A DNA stretch of 64,000 bases from Acidobacteriota bacterium. Lineage in GTDB: Bacteria; Acidobacteriota; Terriglobia; Bryobacterales; Bryobacteraceae. The notes beneath the pieces were generated by a model. It searched no databases, was not told the origin of the DNA, and saw only the letters and a program-made list of their open reading frames with translations. Numbering within the stretch: the first letter of the stretch is position 1; every line of letters starts with the position of its first letter. Position numbers and translations under genes: made by a program. Location of the stretch: positions 1 through 64,000 of the forward strand of contig JAFDVS010000035.1 of the NCBI GenBank assembly GCA_018268935.1, given 5' to 3'. Shown here piece by piece: positions 17,520-28,700 of the stretch.

Positions 17520-17680
17520 GCTCCACAGGTTACGTGCACACGACAACTTCTGTCAATGAGCAGGAAGAAACGTGATTCTGCGGCCAAACGTGGATCGCCT
17601 ACAATAGGAATACACAGACCCACGCCGTTCTCTCTCGTCCGCAATCTTCCGATAAGAATAGTACGTTTCGAAAGTGACTC

Positions 17681-19102
17681 ATGCCAACCACTAAGATTGT
17701 TGCCACGCTCGGGCCGGCTACCCAAACCAAGGAAGCCATCCGCGACCTCATCCTCGCCGGAGCCGATGTCTTCCGCATCAACGCCTCCCACGCGCAGAAG
17801 GGAGACATCCCGAACCTCATCACCAGCGTCCGCGAAGTGGCCGCGGATCTGAACACCATGACCGGCATTCTGCTCGATCTGCAAGGCCCGAAAATCCGCC
17901 TCGGCATGTTCGATGGCGGCAAGTGCGAGCTGCAAACAGGCGCCCGCTTCACCATCACCACCGAGGCCATCGAAGGCAACACCGAGCGCGCTTCCACTAC
18001 CTATGCCGACTTCGCCAAAGACGTCCGCCCCGGCGATCGCGTGCTGCTCAATGACGGCAGCGTGGAGCTGAAAGCTCTCGAATCCGATGGCGTGAAGGTG
18101 TTGTTCGACGTCGTTTCCGGCGGCCCGGTGGGCAACCGCAAGGGCATCAATCTCCCCGGCGTCAAAGTGTCGACCCCCTCGCTCACCAAGAAAGACATGG
18201 CCGACTTGCAGGAAGCCCTCACCGTCGGCGTCGATATGGTGGCGCTCTCCTTCGTCCGCAAGCGCGAAGATGTGTTGCGCCTCCGCCATTTCCTCGAAAA
18301 CAACGACGTCACTTTGCCCATCGTCTCCAAGATCGAAAAGCCCGAAGGCTGGCAGAATCTGGACGGCATCCTGGAGGAATCGGACGGTGTGATGGTCGCC
18401 CGCGGCGACCTCGGCGTCGAAATGGCCCTCGAAAAAGTCCCCGCCATCCAGAAGGCGATCATTCTGCGCGCCCGCCAGTATGGCAAGTTCGTCATCACCG
18501 CGACGCAAATGCTCGAGTCCATGATCCAGAGCAACGTGCCCACTCGCGCCGAAGTCAGCGATGTGGCCAACGCCATCTACGATGGCACCGACGCCGTCAT
18601 GCTGTCCGCCGAAACTTCAGCCGGCAAATTCCCAATCGACGCGGTGAAGATGATGGCCCGCATCGCCAATGAAAGCGAGGCCTGCGTCAAGCAGCGCGGC
18701 TATCAGGAGCCCTCGCGTCCGCAGAACGGCAACGATCCGCAGATCATCGCCCACCTTGCCTTCGAGGCCGCGCAGTTCGTCGAAGCCTCGGCCATCGCCG
18801 TCTTCAGCGTCAGTGGCTCCAGCGGACGCCTGGTGTCCAGTTACCGCCCCGTGATGCCGGTTTACGTCTTCACCCATAAGGCCGAAGTGGCGCGCCAATT
18901 GTCCGTGAACTATGCGGTTCGCGCCGTCGTGGTTCCCCAGATGGAAAGCACCGACGCCATGCTCGCCGTAGTGGATGAAGTGCTCTGCGGAAGACGCAGT
19001 CTGAAGCCTGGCGACATGGTGGTCTTCGTGGCCGGTCAGCCCATCGGAAGAAAAGGAACAACCAATCTTTTGAAGCTGCATCGTGTCGGCGAACTGCGCT
19101 AA
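17681..19102 (+). CDS. pyk: Pyruvate kinase
   Basis: 473 residues. Signatures in order: KIVATLGPAT at the N-terminus, the B domain (about 70-165) after LDLQGPKIRLG, SKIEKPEG with the catalytic Lys (about 222), DGVMVARGDLGVEM, QMLESMI, and the C-terminal allosteric domain with FSVSGSSGRLVSSYRP. It transfers phosphate from phosphoenolpyruvate to ADP in glycolysis. ATG 17681 is the natural start; the gene is followed 17 bp later by guaB, so the two may be co-transcribed. Confidence 0.97.
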   Translation: MPTTKIVATLGPATQTKEAIRDLILAGADVFRINASHAQKGDIPNLITSVREVAADLNTMTGILLDLQGPKIRLGMFDGGKCELQTGARFTITTEAIEGNTERASTTYADFAKDVRPGDRVLLNDGSVELKALESDGVKVLFDVVSGGPVGNRKGINLPGVKVSTPSLTKKDMADLQEALTVGVDMVALSFVRKREDVLRLRHFLENNDVTLPIVSKIEKPEGWQNLDGILEESDGVMVARGDLGVEMALEKVPAIQKAIILRARQYGKFVITATQMLESMIQSNVPTRAEVSDVANAIYDGTDAVMLSAETSAGKFPIDAVKMMARIANESEACVKQRGYQEPSRPQNGNDPQIIAHLAFEAAQFVEASAIAVFSVSGSSGRLVSSYRPVMPVYVFTHKAEVARQLSVNYAVRAVVVPQMESTDAMLAVVDEVLCGRRSLKPGDMVVFVAGQPIGRKGTTNLLKLHRVGELR

Positions 19103-19119
19103 GCTAACACTTCTAAACT

Positions 19120-20577
19120 ATGGTTCAGGACAACATCGCCGAAGGTCTCACATTCGATGATGTCCTGCTGCAACCGGCACGCAGCAATGTGCTGCCGGGC
19201 CAGGTGGACACGCGCACCAAATTCAGCAAGAACATCCCGCTGAACATCCCCATCACCAGCTCGGCGATGGACACGGTGACCGAGTCTCATCTGGCAATCG
19301 CGCTCGCGCAGCAGGGCGGCATTGGGATTATTCACCGCAACATGAGCGTCGAACGGCAGGCCGAGGAAGTGGACCGTGTGAAACGATCGGAAAGCGGCAT
19401 GATTGTCGACCCGATCACCATTGAGCCCGATCAATTGATCTCCGACGCGCTCGGTTTGATGAAGCGCTATCGCATCTCCGGCGTTCCCGTAACCGAACAC
19501 GGAAAGCTTGTGGGCATTCTGACCAATCGCGACTTGCGATTTGAGACGCGTTACGATCTCCCCGTCCGGGATGTGATGACGAAGCGGAACCTCATCACGG
19601 TTCCCGTCGGCACTACGCTCGAACAGGCCCAGGAGATCCTGCACCAGCACCGCGTGGAAAAGCTCCTGGTGGTGGATGAAGACTATGTCCTCAAAGGCCT
19701 CATCACCGTCAAGGACATTCAAAAGAAATTGAAGTATCCGCTGGCGGCCAAGGATTCGCACGGCCGTCTGCGCTGCGGCGCTGCCATTGGAGCCACCGGC
19801 GATTTTCTGGAGCGCGCCATGGAACTGGCCGCAAAGAAAGTCGACGTCATCGTGGTGGACACCGCCCATGGCCATAGTGAGCGCGTCATTGCCGCCCTTG
19901 CTGCCGTAAAGAAGGCCCTGCCTGATGTGGACATCGTGGCCGGAAACGTCGGCACCTATGAAGGCGCAATCGAGCTCATTAACCAGGGCGTGGATGGAAT
20001 CAAGGTTGGCATCGGACCCGGCTCCATCTGCACCACTCGCATCGTCAGCGGCGCCGGTGTGCCCCAGATCACTGCGATCATGGAGTGCTCCAAAGCGGCT
20101 CGCGCCGCCGGTGTCCCGCTCATCGGCGACGGCGGCATCAAGTACTCGGGCGACGTCACCAAGGCGATCGCCGCGGGCGCGGACAGCGTCATGATCGGCT
20201 CGCTCTTTGCCGGCACCGATGAGAGCCCCGGCGAAACCATCCTCTATCAGGGCCGCACCTTCAAAAGCTATCGCGGCATGGGCTCCATGGGCGCCATGGG
20301 TCAGAGCGCCGCCGATCGCTATTCGCTCGATCCGACACAGAAAATGGTGCCCGAAGGAATTGAAGGCCGCGTTCCCTACAAAGGGCCGCTGGCCGAAATG
20401 GTGTATCAACTCGTCGGTGGCGTCAAAGCCGGCATGGGCTATTGCGGATGCGAAACCATTCCGGAATTGCAGGAGCGCGCCCGCTTCCTCCGCGTGACCT
20501 TCGCCGGCTTGCGCGAAAGCCACGTCCACGATGTCATCATTACCAAGGAAGCTCCCAACTACCGCGTGGAGCAGTAG
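19120..20577 (+). CDS. guaB: Inosine-5'-monophosphate dehydrogenase
   Basis: 485 residues. [16 protein letters not shown] opens the TIM barrel; two CBS domains are inserted at about 95-210 ([34 protein letters not shown]). The active-site loop is [11 protein letters not shown] with the catalytic Cys near residue 303, and the flap region is [11 protein letters not shown]. It oxidises IMP to XMP with NAD, the committed step to GMP. Confidence 0.97.
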   Translation: MVQDNIAEGLTFDDVLLQPARSNVLPGQVDTRTKFSKNIPLNIPITSSAMDTVTESHLAIALAQQGGIGIIHRNMSVERQAEEVDRVKRSESGMIVDPITIEPDQLISDALGLMKRYRISGVPVTEHGKLVGILTNRDLRFETRYDLPVRDVMTKRNLITVPVGTTLEQAQEILHQHRVEKLLVVDEDYVLKGLITVKDIQKKLKYPLAAKDSHGRLRCGAAIGATGDFLERAMELAAKKVDVIVVDTAHGHSERVIAALAAVKKALPDVDIVAGNVGTYEGAIELINQGVDGIKVGIGPGSICTTRIVSGAGVPQITAIMECSKAARAAGVPLIGDGGIKYSGDVTKAIAAGADSVMIGSLFAGTDESPGETILYQGRTFKSYRGMGSMGAMGQSAADRYSLDPTQKMVPEGIEGRVPYKGPLAEMVYQLVGGVKAGMGYCGCETIPELQERARFLRVTFAGLRESHVHDVIITKEAPNYRVEQ

Positions 20578-20603
20578 GGCGCGTAACGGCAGTAGGGAGC
20601 GTA
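20571..20603 (+). repeat. Short tandem duplication spanning the guaB stop codon
   Basis: GCAGTAGGGCGCGTA (20571-20585) and GCAGTAGGGAGCGTA (20589-20603) match at 14 of 15 positions with an 18-bp period. The first copy includes the guaB stop; the second leads into the AAGGAGG ribosome site of the GH127 gene. Confidence 0.6.
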
Positions 20604-20619
20604 AGGAAGGAGGCGAGCC

Positions 20620-22560
20620 GTGAAGCTTGCCTTATCGTTCGTGCTCTGCTCTTGCGCTGTCTTCGCGCAGCCATGGAAGGATAGGCCGGTCCTCGATACG
20701 GCCGCGTCACCGAAAGCCGTGCTGCAGGGGGTGCCTGTCAGCGCGGTCCGGGTGGAGGATGGTTTTTGGTCTCCCCGGCGCAAGGTGAACGTCGAAGTCA
20801 GCTTGCCCACCCTCCTCTTGCTCTTTGAAGAGAAGGGAATCCTGGATAACTTTCGGCGCATCTCGGGGCGAAAACAGGTCTCGCGACGCGGCCCGCTCTT
20901 CACTGACTCCGATGTCTACAAGTGGCTCGAAGCCGTGGGCTTCGTTCTGCAATCGGAAAAAGCGCCCGAGTTGCGCGCCAAAGCCGAGGCCGTAATTGAC
21001 GAAATCGTCGCCGCCCAGGAAGAATCCGGTTATTTAAATACCTTTTATTCCGCCGAAGGCTCGAAACAGCGCCACACCAACATGCGCGGCGGCCATGAGC
21101 TCTATTGCCTCGGCCACATGGTGCAGGCCGGAATCGCCTGGTACCGCGGCACCGGCGACGCCAAGCTCCTCGATTCCAGCCGCAAAATGGTCGAATACCT
21201 GATCCGCGAGTTCGGTCCCGGCAGGAAGGCGATCTACGAAGGCCATCCCGAGATTGAACTGGCTCTGATCGAGTTGTACCGGCTGTCCGGAGACAAGCGC
21301 TACCTCGAGTTCGCGCAGTACCTGCTCAACGGCGATCCGCGCAACATGGCCGCAACCTCTCCCCGCGACCGCGTCTACCTGTTCACCGTGCGTCCGTTTA
21401 CCGAACGCACGAAGCTCGAAGGCCACGCCGTGCGCGCCATGTACGCCTGTTCCGGCGCCACCGACTATTACCTCGAAACCGGCGACACGGCCTACTGGAA
21501 AACCCTCGCCACACTCTGGGATGACATGGCGCAGCGCAAGATCTATCTCACCGGCGGCGTCGGATCCCGTGCTTCTGGCGAAGCCTTTGGCGAGCCCTAC
21601 GAACTCCCCAATCAACAGGCCTACACCGAAAGCTGCGCCGCCATCGGCACCATGTTCTGGAACTGGCGTATGCTGCAGGCCACCGGCGACGCCAAGTACA
21701 TGGACCTCTTCGAACGTGCCCTCTACAACGGAGCCAACAGCGGTTTGTCGCTCGCCGGAAACCTGTATTGTTACCGTAATCCGCTGGAATTAACCGGAAA
21801 TCCCGAAGACCGCATTCGCAACCCCTGGTACGACACCACCTGCTGTCCGCCGAACCTCCAGCGTGTGATGGCTTCGCTCCCGGGCTACTTCTACAGCACC
21901 TCAAAAGATGGCCTCTGGGTCCATCTCTACGACAACAACACGTTGACCTGGAAAGTAAACGATAAGCCAGTGGTGTGGAAGCAAACCACCCGCTACCCCT
22001 GGGAAGGCAAAGTCGAGTTGAGCCTCCAATCCGGAGGCGGAGATTTCACGCTCTACCTGCGGCGTCCTGCCTGGGCCGAAACCGCCTCCGTGCGCGTCGA
22101 TGGCAAATCCATCACTCCCGAACTGCGCAACGGCTACATGACCATCCGCAAAAGCTGGAAAGCCGGCGATCGCGTCACGCTCGACTTCCCCATGCGCGAA
22201 CGCCTCACCGTAGCCAACACCCGCGTCCGCGAAAATCTGGGCAAGTTCGCCGTGGAACGTGGCCCGCTCGTCTACTGCATGGAAGGCCTCGATCAACCCT
22301 CCGGCGCGAGTCTCTTCGACTGGGAACTCGACAGCCGCGCCAAGTTCACCAGCGAATGGAAGCCGGAAATGCTCGGTGGCGTTACCATCCTCAAGCACGC
22401 GGCAACCCGTCCCTCGAAGGCCTCCGGTGATCTGCCCTTGTATCGCGACCTCTCCGCCGCACCCGCCAAGCCCGTCCCCGGCACAGTAACCCTGATCCCC
22501 TATTACACCTTCCACAACCGCGACATCACCCCCATGCAGGTGTGGATCCCCCTGAAGTGA
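20620..22560 (+). CDS. Glycoside hydrolase family 127 (beta-L-arabinofuranosidase-like)
   Basis: 646 residues. A signal peptide (KLALSFVLCSCAVFAQ) follows GTG 20620, which has an AAGGAGG site upstream. The DUF1680/GH127 body includes GHELYCLGHMVQAG, LTGGVGS, AYTESCAAIGTMFWNWRM and the hallmark TTCCPPNLQRVMAS. In characterised GH127 the ExC and CC residues bind zinc and one of the paired Cys is the nucleophile; all are present here. It probably cleaves terminal beta-L-arabinofuranosyl residues from plant-type glycans outside the cytoplasm. Confidence 0.92.
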   Translation: MKLALSFVLCSCAVFAQPWKDRPVLDTAASPKAVLQGVPVSAVRVEDGFWSPRRKVNVEVSLPTLLLLFEEKGILDNFRRISGRKQVSRRGPLFTDSDVYKWLEAVGFVLQSEKAPELRAKAEAVIDEIVAAQEESGYLNTFYSAEGSKQRHTNMRGGHELYCLGHMVQAGIAWYRGTGDAKLLDSSRKMVEYLIREFGPGRKAIYEGHPEIELALIELYRLSGDKRYLEFAQYLLNGDPRNMAATSPRDRVYLFTVRPFTERTKLEGHAVRAMYACSGATDYYLETGDTAYWKTLATLWDDMAQRKIYLTGGVGSRASGEAFGEPYELPNQQAYTESCAAIGTMFWNWRMLQATGDAKYMDLFERALYNGANSGLSLAGNLYCYRNPLELTGNPEDRIRNPWYDTTCCPPNLQRVMASLPGYFYSTSKDGLWVHLYDNNTLTWKVNDKPVVWKQTTRYPWEGKVELSLQSGGGDFTLYLRRPAWAETASVRVDGKSITPELRNGYMTIRKSWKAGDRVTLDFPMRERLTVANTRVRENLGKFAVERGPLVYCMEGLDQPSGASLFDWELDSRAKFTSEWKPEMLGGVTILKHAATRPSKASGDLPLYRDLSAAPAKPVPGTVTLIPYYTFHNRDITPMQVWIPLK

Positions 22561-22565
22561 ACAAC

Positions 22566-23372
22566 ATGTTACGTAGATCATTTTTGGCCGGCTCTGTTTC
22601 TACCCTCGCCGCGGAAGATACCCCGCGAGTCGATTACCACGCCCATCCCGAAAGCGGCATGACCGTGGAAATAGCTCTCGAGATCTCCCGGCAGCGCCGC
22701 GTGAAGCTGGGGCTCGTCGAACATGCGGGAGTCAAGGAATCCCCCGTATCCCACCGCCTCTCCACCGATGACGAACTGCGCGGCTGGATCAAACAACTGA
22801 AAGGCAAACCCGTCTACTGCGGCATTCAGGCAGAAGGCATGGATTGGCACCGTCGTTTCTCGAAGCCAGTGATCGCGCAGTTGGACTACGTCCTGGGTGA
22901 CGCACTCACCATGCCTTACAACGGAAAGCTGGTAAAGCTCTGGACCGCCGAATTCTCCACCACCAACCCCCAGGATTTCATGGACCGCTACGTCGACTAT
23001 CACGTGGAGGTAATGGCGAAGCAACCTCTGGACATTCTGGCGAATCCAACCTTCCTACCTGCCGCTCTGCAGCCTGACGCGGCGCGATTGTGGACGGAGA
23101 AGCGCATGCGGCGCATCGTCGAAGCAGCGAAGAAATACGGCATAGCGATTGAGATCAACACCAGATACCAGGTGCCATCCATGGCCTTCCTGCAGATGGC
23201 GAAAAGCGAAGGGCTGCAATTCTCCTTCGGCTCCAACGCCCACACAGCGGACGCCATCGGAGAGATCGCCTGGTGCCTCGACGTCTGGAAGAAACTCAGC
23301 CTGCCCGCCTCCCGCTTCTTCCGCCCTGCGCCGGCGGGGAAGAAGCCGATTGAAGTGCGGACGTTGGCCTAG
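22566..23372 (+). CDS. PHP-domain putative phosphoesterase
   Basis: About 268 residues from ATG 22566 (LRRSFLAGSVSTLAAED, a Tat-like leader). Metal-binding PHP motifs follow: VDYHAHPE, LVEHAG, and later INTRYQVPS and FGSNAH. The domain is that of histidinol-phosphatase or polymerase-associated PHP proteins and hydrolyses phosphoesters or related bonds with divalent metals. Its start follows the GH127 stop by 5 bp, so it is in the same transcript. The start is close to the GH127 stop, and the longer in-frame ATG at 22542 would overlap it. Confidence 0.8.
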   Translation: MLRRSFLAGSVSTLAAEDTPRVDYHAHPESGMTVEIALEISRQRRVKLGLVEHAGVKESPVSHRLSTDDELRGWIKQLKGKPVYCGIQAEGMDWHRRFSKPVIAQLDYVLGDALTMPYNGKLVKLWTAEFSTTNPQDFMDRYVDYHVEVMAKQPLDILANPTFLPAALQPDAARLWTEKRMRRIVEAAKKYGIAIEINTRYQVPSMAFLQMAKSEGLQFSFGSNAHTADAIGEIAWCLDVWKKLSLPASRFFRPAPAGKKPIEVRTLA

Positions 23373-23383
23373 CCACATGCACC

Positions 23384-24001
23384 TTAGCGTGGTTGAAGGG
23401 TGATGGAGATCGGCTCTCGCTGTTTCCCCGCGGGTGCAGCATGCCACTGCTCCGTATGTGGGCGATAGGCTGGGTGTTCAATTCGCAGTTGATATTTTCC
23501 GCCATGCACACGGCAGAAACCGAAGCTCCCGTCCTTGCGGGACTTTGCTTCCCATCGTCGAAAATCGGAATTGGAAACGAAGATGGATGCCTTCTCAATC
23601 CCATTCCCCGCCGCGTCCTTGATGATTCCGTGTAAGGGATACGTGGGTTTTGCCCCTCCCGTATCGCTGCCGGAGACTGCGGGATAGAGGTCCAACGCCT
23701 GCTGCTCGCCGAGTTGGATAGAAACTGACTTTTCGCCGATGTGCCAAAGCCCCTCGGGAGATGTGGACACTTGAGATGTGTACACCTTGTATCTTCCTGC
23801 GGGCAAGCCGGCGAAGGAGTATTCACCCTTCTGGTCCGCGATGGCTGGAAAAGAGTGGAAACAGTCTTCAGTCACGGCCCACACTACGGCACCGGGAACC
23901 AATGAACCGGATGGGTCCTTGACCAGCCCGCTGAGCCGTGTCTCCGCATCCGCCGCAAGGAGAAAAACGACGGCGGAAAGAATTGGAATGGCCAAGCGCA
24001 T
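23384..24001 (-). CDS. Secreted protein with two carboxypeptidase-regulatory-like domains
   Basis: About 205 residues. The signal peptide (RLAIPILSAVVFLLAADA) begins at ATG 24001; ATG 24007 is an alternative. There are two CarboxypepD_reg/SdrD-like beta-sandwich units, beginning RLSGLVKDPSGSLVPGAVV and LHGIIKDAAGNGIEKASI, each with the downstream GxYxFxxLPxGxY-type pattern (YSFAGLPAGRYKVY; FGFCRVHGGKYQLR). These modules typically serve binding or folding rather than catalysis. It converges on the PHP gene with 11 bp between stops. Confidence 0.8.
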   Translation of the reverse strand: MRLAIPILSAVVFLLAADAETRLSGLVKDPSGSLVPGAVVWAVTEDCFHSFPAIADQKGEYSFAGLPAGRYKVYTSQVSTSPEGLWHIGEKSVSIQLGEQQALDLYPAVSGSDTGGAKPTYPLHGIIKDAAGNGIEKASIFVSNSDFRRWEAKSRKDGSFGFCRVHGGKYQLRIEHPAYRPHTEQWHAAPAGKQREPISITLQPR

Positions 24002-24087
24002 GGTCATACGGAAGCGGCAATCAAACTCTAGCACGCGCCAAGGTCTGACGCGGCAGGAGTTGGGATTGTACAATTGCGAACATTGGC

Positions 24088-25356
24088 ATGAACTCGAACC
24101 GGCGTGTATTCTTTCAAACCGCCCTGTCGGCGGCGCCCCTGCTCGCCCAGCGTGGCAAGAAATATCGAACTGCTTTGATCGGCTCCGGATGGTGGGGCAT
24201 GAACATCCTGCGCGAAGCCTGCGCCTCCGGAGAATGCACTGCCGTGGCCTTCGCCGACCCCGATCCAAGCCAAATGGACAAGGCCGCGGCGCAATTGGCC
24301 ACCTTCAGCCCCGATCAGGTGAAGCGCTACGCCGACTACCGCGAAATGCTCCGCAAAGAGCGCCCCGACATCGCCATCGTCGCCACACCCGATCACTGGC
24401 ACGCGCTCCCCACCATTGACGCAGTGAAAGCCGGAGCGCACGTCTACGTGGAAAAACCCATCTCCCACACCATCGACGAGGGCAAAGCGATGGTGAAAGC
24501 CGCGCGTGAAGCGGATCGCCTCGTGCAGGTCGGTCTGCACCGCCGCGTGTCGCCTCACCCCATCACCGGAATGGAGTTCCTCAAGTCCGGCAAAGTCGGC
24601 AAGATCGGCATGGTGCGGCTCTTCGCCAACGCCTCCGGAGGCCCCGGCCAGAAGACTCCCGACAGCGAGCCGCCAGCCGGGCTCGATTGGGACATGTGGC
24701 TCGGCCCCGCTCCCAAGCGCGCATTCAACAAGGCGATTCACCCCCGCGGGTTCCGTCATTTCCTCGACTACGCCAACGGCACCCTCGGCGATTGGGGCGT
24801 GCACTGGATGGATCAGCTTCTCTGGTGGACCGAAGAAACACATCCCAAAAGCGTCCATTCCACCGCTGGCCGCTTTGTGCGTCAGGATTCCACCGATGCC
24901 CCCGACACGCAGATCGTGAGCTTCGAGTTCGAAACCTTCCGCGCCACATGGGAGCAGCGCCACTATGCCGGCGAAGGCGCGGAAAAGCATCTCATCGGAG
25001 CCTACTTCTATGGCACGCAAGGCGTGTTCCACATGGGCTGGCGCGACGGCTGGACATTCTATCCCGTGAAGAAAGGCGAGCCCGCCATCCACGTGCCCCC
25101 GAAGCTGAACGATCCCGATGGGCAAAATATCAAAGAATTGTGGGCCGATTTCATGGAATCCATCCGCGCCAAACGCAAGCCCGTCCGCGATATCGAAATC
25201 GGCCACCGCGCCACCGCCGCCATTCTCCTCGGCATGGTCAGTTGGCGCCTCGGCCGCAGCGTACAATGGGACGGACGCCAATGCCCCAACGACGGCCCGG
25301 CGAACAAGCTACTGCGCCGGCCCTACCGCGCCCCTTGGAAGTATCCGGAAGGCTAA
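24088..25356 (+). CDS. Gfo/Idh/MocA family oxidoreductase, Tat-exported
   Basis: 422 residues. The leader NRRVFFQTALSAAP is twin-arginine-like. The Rossmann fold has ALIGSGWWGMN, VAFADPDPSQM, IVATPDHWHALP and HVYVEKPISHT (the conserved EKP Lys); the C-terminal alpha/beta domain has GVHWMDQLLWW. It is likely an NAD(P)-dependent oxidoreductase acting on a sugar derivative. A paralogue begins at the left edge of the window. The substrate is unknown. Confidence 0.92.
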   Translation: MNSNRRVFFQTALSAAPLLAQRGKKYRTALIGSGWWGMNILREACASGECTAVAFADPDPSQMDKAAAQLATFSPDQVKRYADYREMLRKERPDIAIVATPDHWHALPTIDAVKAGAHVYVEKPISHTIDEGKAMVKAAREADRLVQVGLHRRVSPHPITGMEFLKSGKVGKIGMVRLFANASGGPGQKTPDSEPPAGLDWDMWLGPAPKRAFNKAIHPRGFRHFLDYANGTLGDWGVHWMDQLLWWTEETHPKSVHSTAGRFVRQDSTDAPDTQIVSFEFETFRATWEQRHYAGEGAEKHLIGAYFYGTQGVFHMGWRDGWTFYPVKKGEPAIHVPPKLNDPDGQNIKELWADFMESIRAKRKPVRDIEIGHRATAAILLGMVSWRLGRSVQWDGRQCPNDGPANKLLRRPYRAPWKYPEG

Positions 25357-25358
25357 AT

Positions 25359-25716
25359 CTATTGCTTCGGCCCCGGTCGTTTGCGAGCCGGCTTGATCCC
25401 TCTGCCATTGGCCTTCTTCTCCAATAGCCCCAGCCGCTCGTCCGCCCGGATCTGAGCGTCGATGAGAATGTTCATCTTACCTGTCATGGCAGCCAGGTCT
25501 TCGCTGATTTGATCCAGCCGCGCATCAATGCGATTCGCTCGCTTGGCGTCGAGAGCAAACTGCTTGGCTCCCATCTTGAGCAGCTTGAGTATGCCCTCAA
25601 TCTGGCGCTCATTTTTGTCCATGCGAGCGTCTGCCTTGGCCCACCGTTCCTCCGACTTGGACTTCCCAGTTCGCCTGCTGGTCCAGTATGAAGGTGATAG
25701 TCTTCTCGACGTCCAT
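25359..25716 (-). pseudogene. Frameshifted small coiled-coil protein
   Basis: Two frames together give a plausible coiled-coil protein: DVEKTITFILDQQANWEVQ from ATG 25716, then after about 25660 a shift to SEERWAKADARMDKNERQI, DAKRANRIDARLDQISEDL and a basic end (KPARKRPGPKQ) stopping at 25359. A one-base change would restore a single frame of about 118 residues. The intact form would be a short cytoplasmic helical protein of unknown function. Its stop faces that of the Gfo/Idh gene, 2 bp away. Confidence 0.5.
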
Positions 25717-25735
25717 TCCATTCCCATCCTAGCAT

Positions 25736-28700
25736 TCACTTCGAGAGCACCCGCACCGGACCCAGCAGCCCCGACGCACGCGGCTCCACCTTGGCCCAAG
25801 GGATCCCCGCGGGCGAATTCGTAGTCACATTCGTCTTCGCGATCTTCGGGCCTGCATTCCGCGCATCACCCACCAGCCGGTTCACCCAGTTATTCGCCAC
25901 GCGCACGCGCAGCTCATTCACACCCACCTTCACATCCGCCGTGATATCGGCTTCGAACGGTCGCTGCCAGACAACCTGCGGTTTCCCGTTATTCACAGTG
26001 ACCTCGGCCATCGCCCACATCTCCCCAAGATCCAGCGTCACGCGGCCCGCGCGCTCCTTCACCACGAACTGCTTCCGGTACTCCGCGATTCCCGAATAGT
26101 AACGAATGCCGTCGTCCATGTGCTCGGTCCACGAAATCAGCTTCGGGAACACCGCCTGCGCAGGCGCTCCCAGGTTCGGAGCGAAACGCACCTCCCATGG
26201 GCCATCCAAAGTAATCGCGCTTGATTCTCGCCGCGCGCCAGGCGGAGCCGCCTTGCCGGCCCCATCACGAAAAACAACAAACGTCGATCCATCCGGAGCC
26301 AGCCGCAAATGCACCGGATTCCCGGCGCGTGCTTCGATATTCCCTGTTACGGCATCCCAAATCTCCGGCCGCCGCCCACTCACACGGAACGTCGCATCGC
26401 CCTCCACCCACTCCTTCGTCTTGTTCCGCACAAAATAGATATCCTCGTTCGCCGTGCGCCGGTGAACAAAGTCGATCGCCGACTCATCCCCCGAAAACCG
26501 CAGATCAGGCCCCACTCCCAACGAACCCATCGCCTCGCGCACCGCACGGTTCTTGATCAATCCACGCCCCCAAAGCAAATCGGCGAGTTCCCGCACCTGC
26601 GCATCCTTCCCTGGATAGCCGCTATAACCCGTAGCCCGCTTCGGCTTCGGGCCCACAATCGTCGCCCCTTGCTCGGCAAGCGTAGCCAGTTTGCGCAGCA
26701 CTTCCAGATCAATGTCCTCCCGATCCGGCAGCGCCAGCACCGCATACTGCGTGCCCTCGGGAAGCGTCAGCCGGCCCTTCTGCACCGACAACCGCCGCAC
26801 CAGCGCATCGGCGTTCGTCACATCGTAATCGTAACCATAACCAGTGCCCGCATCGACATGCTTCGGCGGAACGAAGTTGTACCCTTGATCCCCGTAGTAA
26901 TGCAGCACATCGCTCACCGGCAAGCCCTGCCGCAACAGGAACGACGCACGTGCCAGGTAATCCAGAAACGGCCGCGCAAATGGCCACCACACCACGTTCG
27001 GAGTGAGATGCGTCCCCGCATAATACACCCACCCGGGCTTGCCCGCCTCCGGTGGATGATGCGAAGCCGTGTGCCACACCACATGGTTCATCCCCTCCGC
27101 GAACGCCCGATCCGCCGAAGCCTTCAGATCCTGCGGGCCTTCGTACCAGTGATAACTCGACGTAAAAGCTTCCATCGCCACAATCGGCTTGCCGTAGATA
27201 TGCGCCGCAGCCGCAGTCTCCTTCACCACCCACATCGCCGCGGCATTCTGACGATAAGGCCAGAATTCGCCGCGCACGGTAGTGACAGCGCTGTTCGCCA
27301 GCAGCGCATCCACCGGCACCTGGTGAATCGGCGGTCCCGGGCCGCCTGCTTCCGACTCCACACCTAACCCCGCCTGCCCGGCGGTGCGCACCGCCGCCCG
27401 ATAGTAGTTGTCCACCAGCAACTCGCCCTGCGTCTTGCGATAGTCGTAAAGCACGCGCTCCGTCGTGGACTCGTCCTTGATCTGGCTGCCCGTGAGTGCA
27501 GGCAGATACGGCGTCAGATCATACTGCCGCCGCTTGCGAAACTCCTCAAGAAACGAAGGTGTCCACACCTGCCCCCGCACTTCATAACTGGCCAGGTACA
27601 ATTCCTTCAGCGCCGACTTGCGCAAATCGCCCACCGCCGGTTGCAGCCGCCGTATCACCTCATTGATGTAACGCACGGTGGCCGGCTCACTGAAATGATC
27701 CGTGGCCAAACCGTCGGAATTGGGGCTCGGCACCTTCAGCTTCTCCCCCGTATTCACAGCCAGGTAGCGAATCACACGCCAGCGGCCCGCCGGCGCGGTC
27801 CACCGCAAACGTCCCTGCGCATCCACGTGCCTGCTGATGTCCTGAATCTGCTCCATCTGATCGACACGCAGCGGAGCAGGCCCGGACATCCAGCTCCCCC
27901 GCGGCCCATCCAGCACATTGTCATGGATATTCGAAGCCGCCCAATCCCCAAGCTGCCCCAACGACGACGGCTGCCGCACGATGTCCGCGCCATCCACCAG
28001 CCGGTTCACTTTATGCGACAGCGCCACATTGCGCTCCTCCGTCGTCCAAGCCTGAAATTCACCAAGCGCAGTGCTTCCGGATGCTGCGTTTTGCAGAGTG
28101 AGTTTGATGTACTTCGCCGGCGTGGCCGCAACAGCAAAGCTCTGTGCTCCTTCTTTCCTCTCCAGCTTCGTGTTCAGGATGGTACGAAACGCCTCAGAAT
28201 CCGGCGTCGTCGTCGATACGCTGACGGTGCAGCCCGGAGCGTTCGTGTTAAAGAGCACCACGCGATGAATCTGGCGCGGATACGGCGGCTCCAATTGGAT
28301 GATGAACGTGTAGCCTTCCAAGGGCCGTGCATCGCGGATCGCCAGCGTAGCAATCTCCTTGCGGAACTGCGGCTGTCCATCCGCCAACCTCGGTGTCTCA
28401 GCGGGCAACGCAGGGAGGGGAAGCGGCATGTCCACCGTGCGCGAGCCCTCCACGTCGACATGCGCCGAAAGCAGAGTCATACTCGCTTCCTCAGGCTTCA
28501 CCCAACTCGCCCCCATATCCCACGAACTGCTCACCGAGAGATCGACGTCCATCCCCAACCCGCCCGCCGTCCGGATCACGTGTGCAATGTCCGCCGCCGA
28601 CTGCGCGCTGAGAAACTCCGGCCCTGCCGGTGGCTGCGCCGCCTTGTCCCCCCGCGCCCCCATGTCAAACAGCGTCAGACTCCCGAACCCCGCATCCCGA

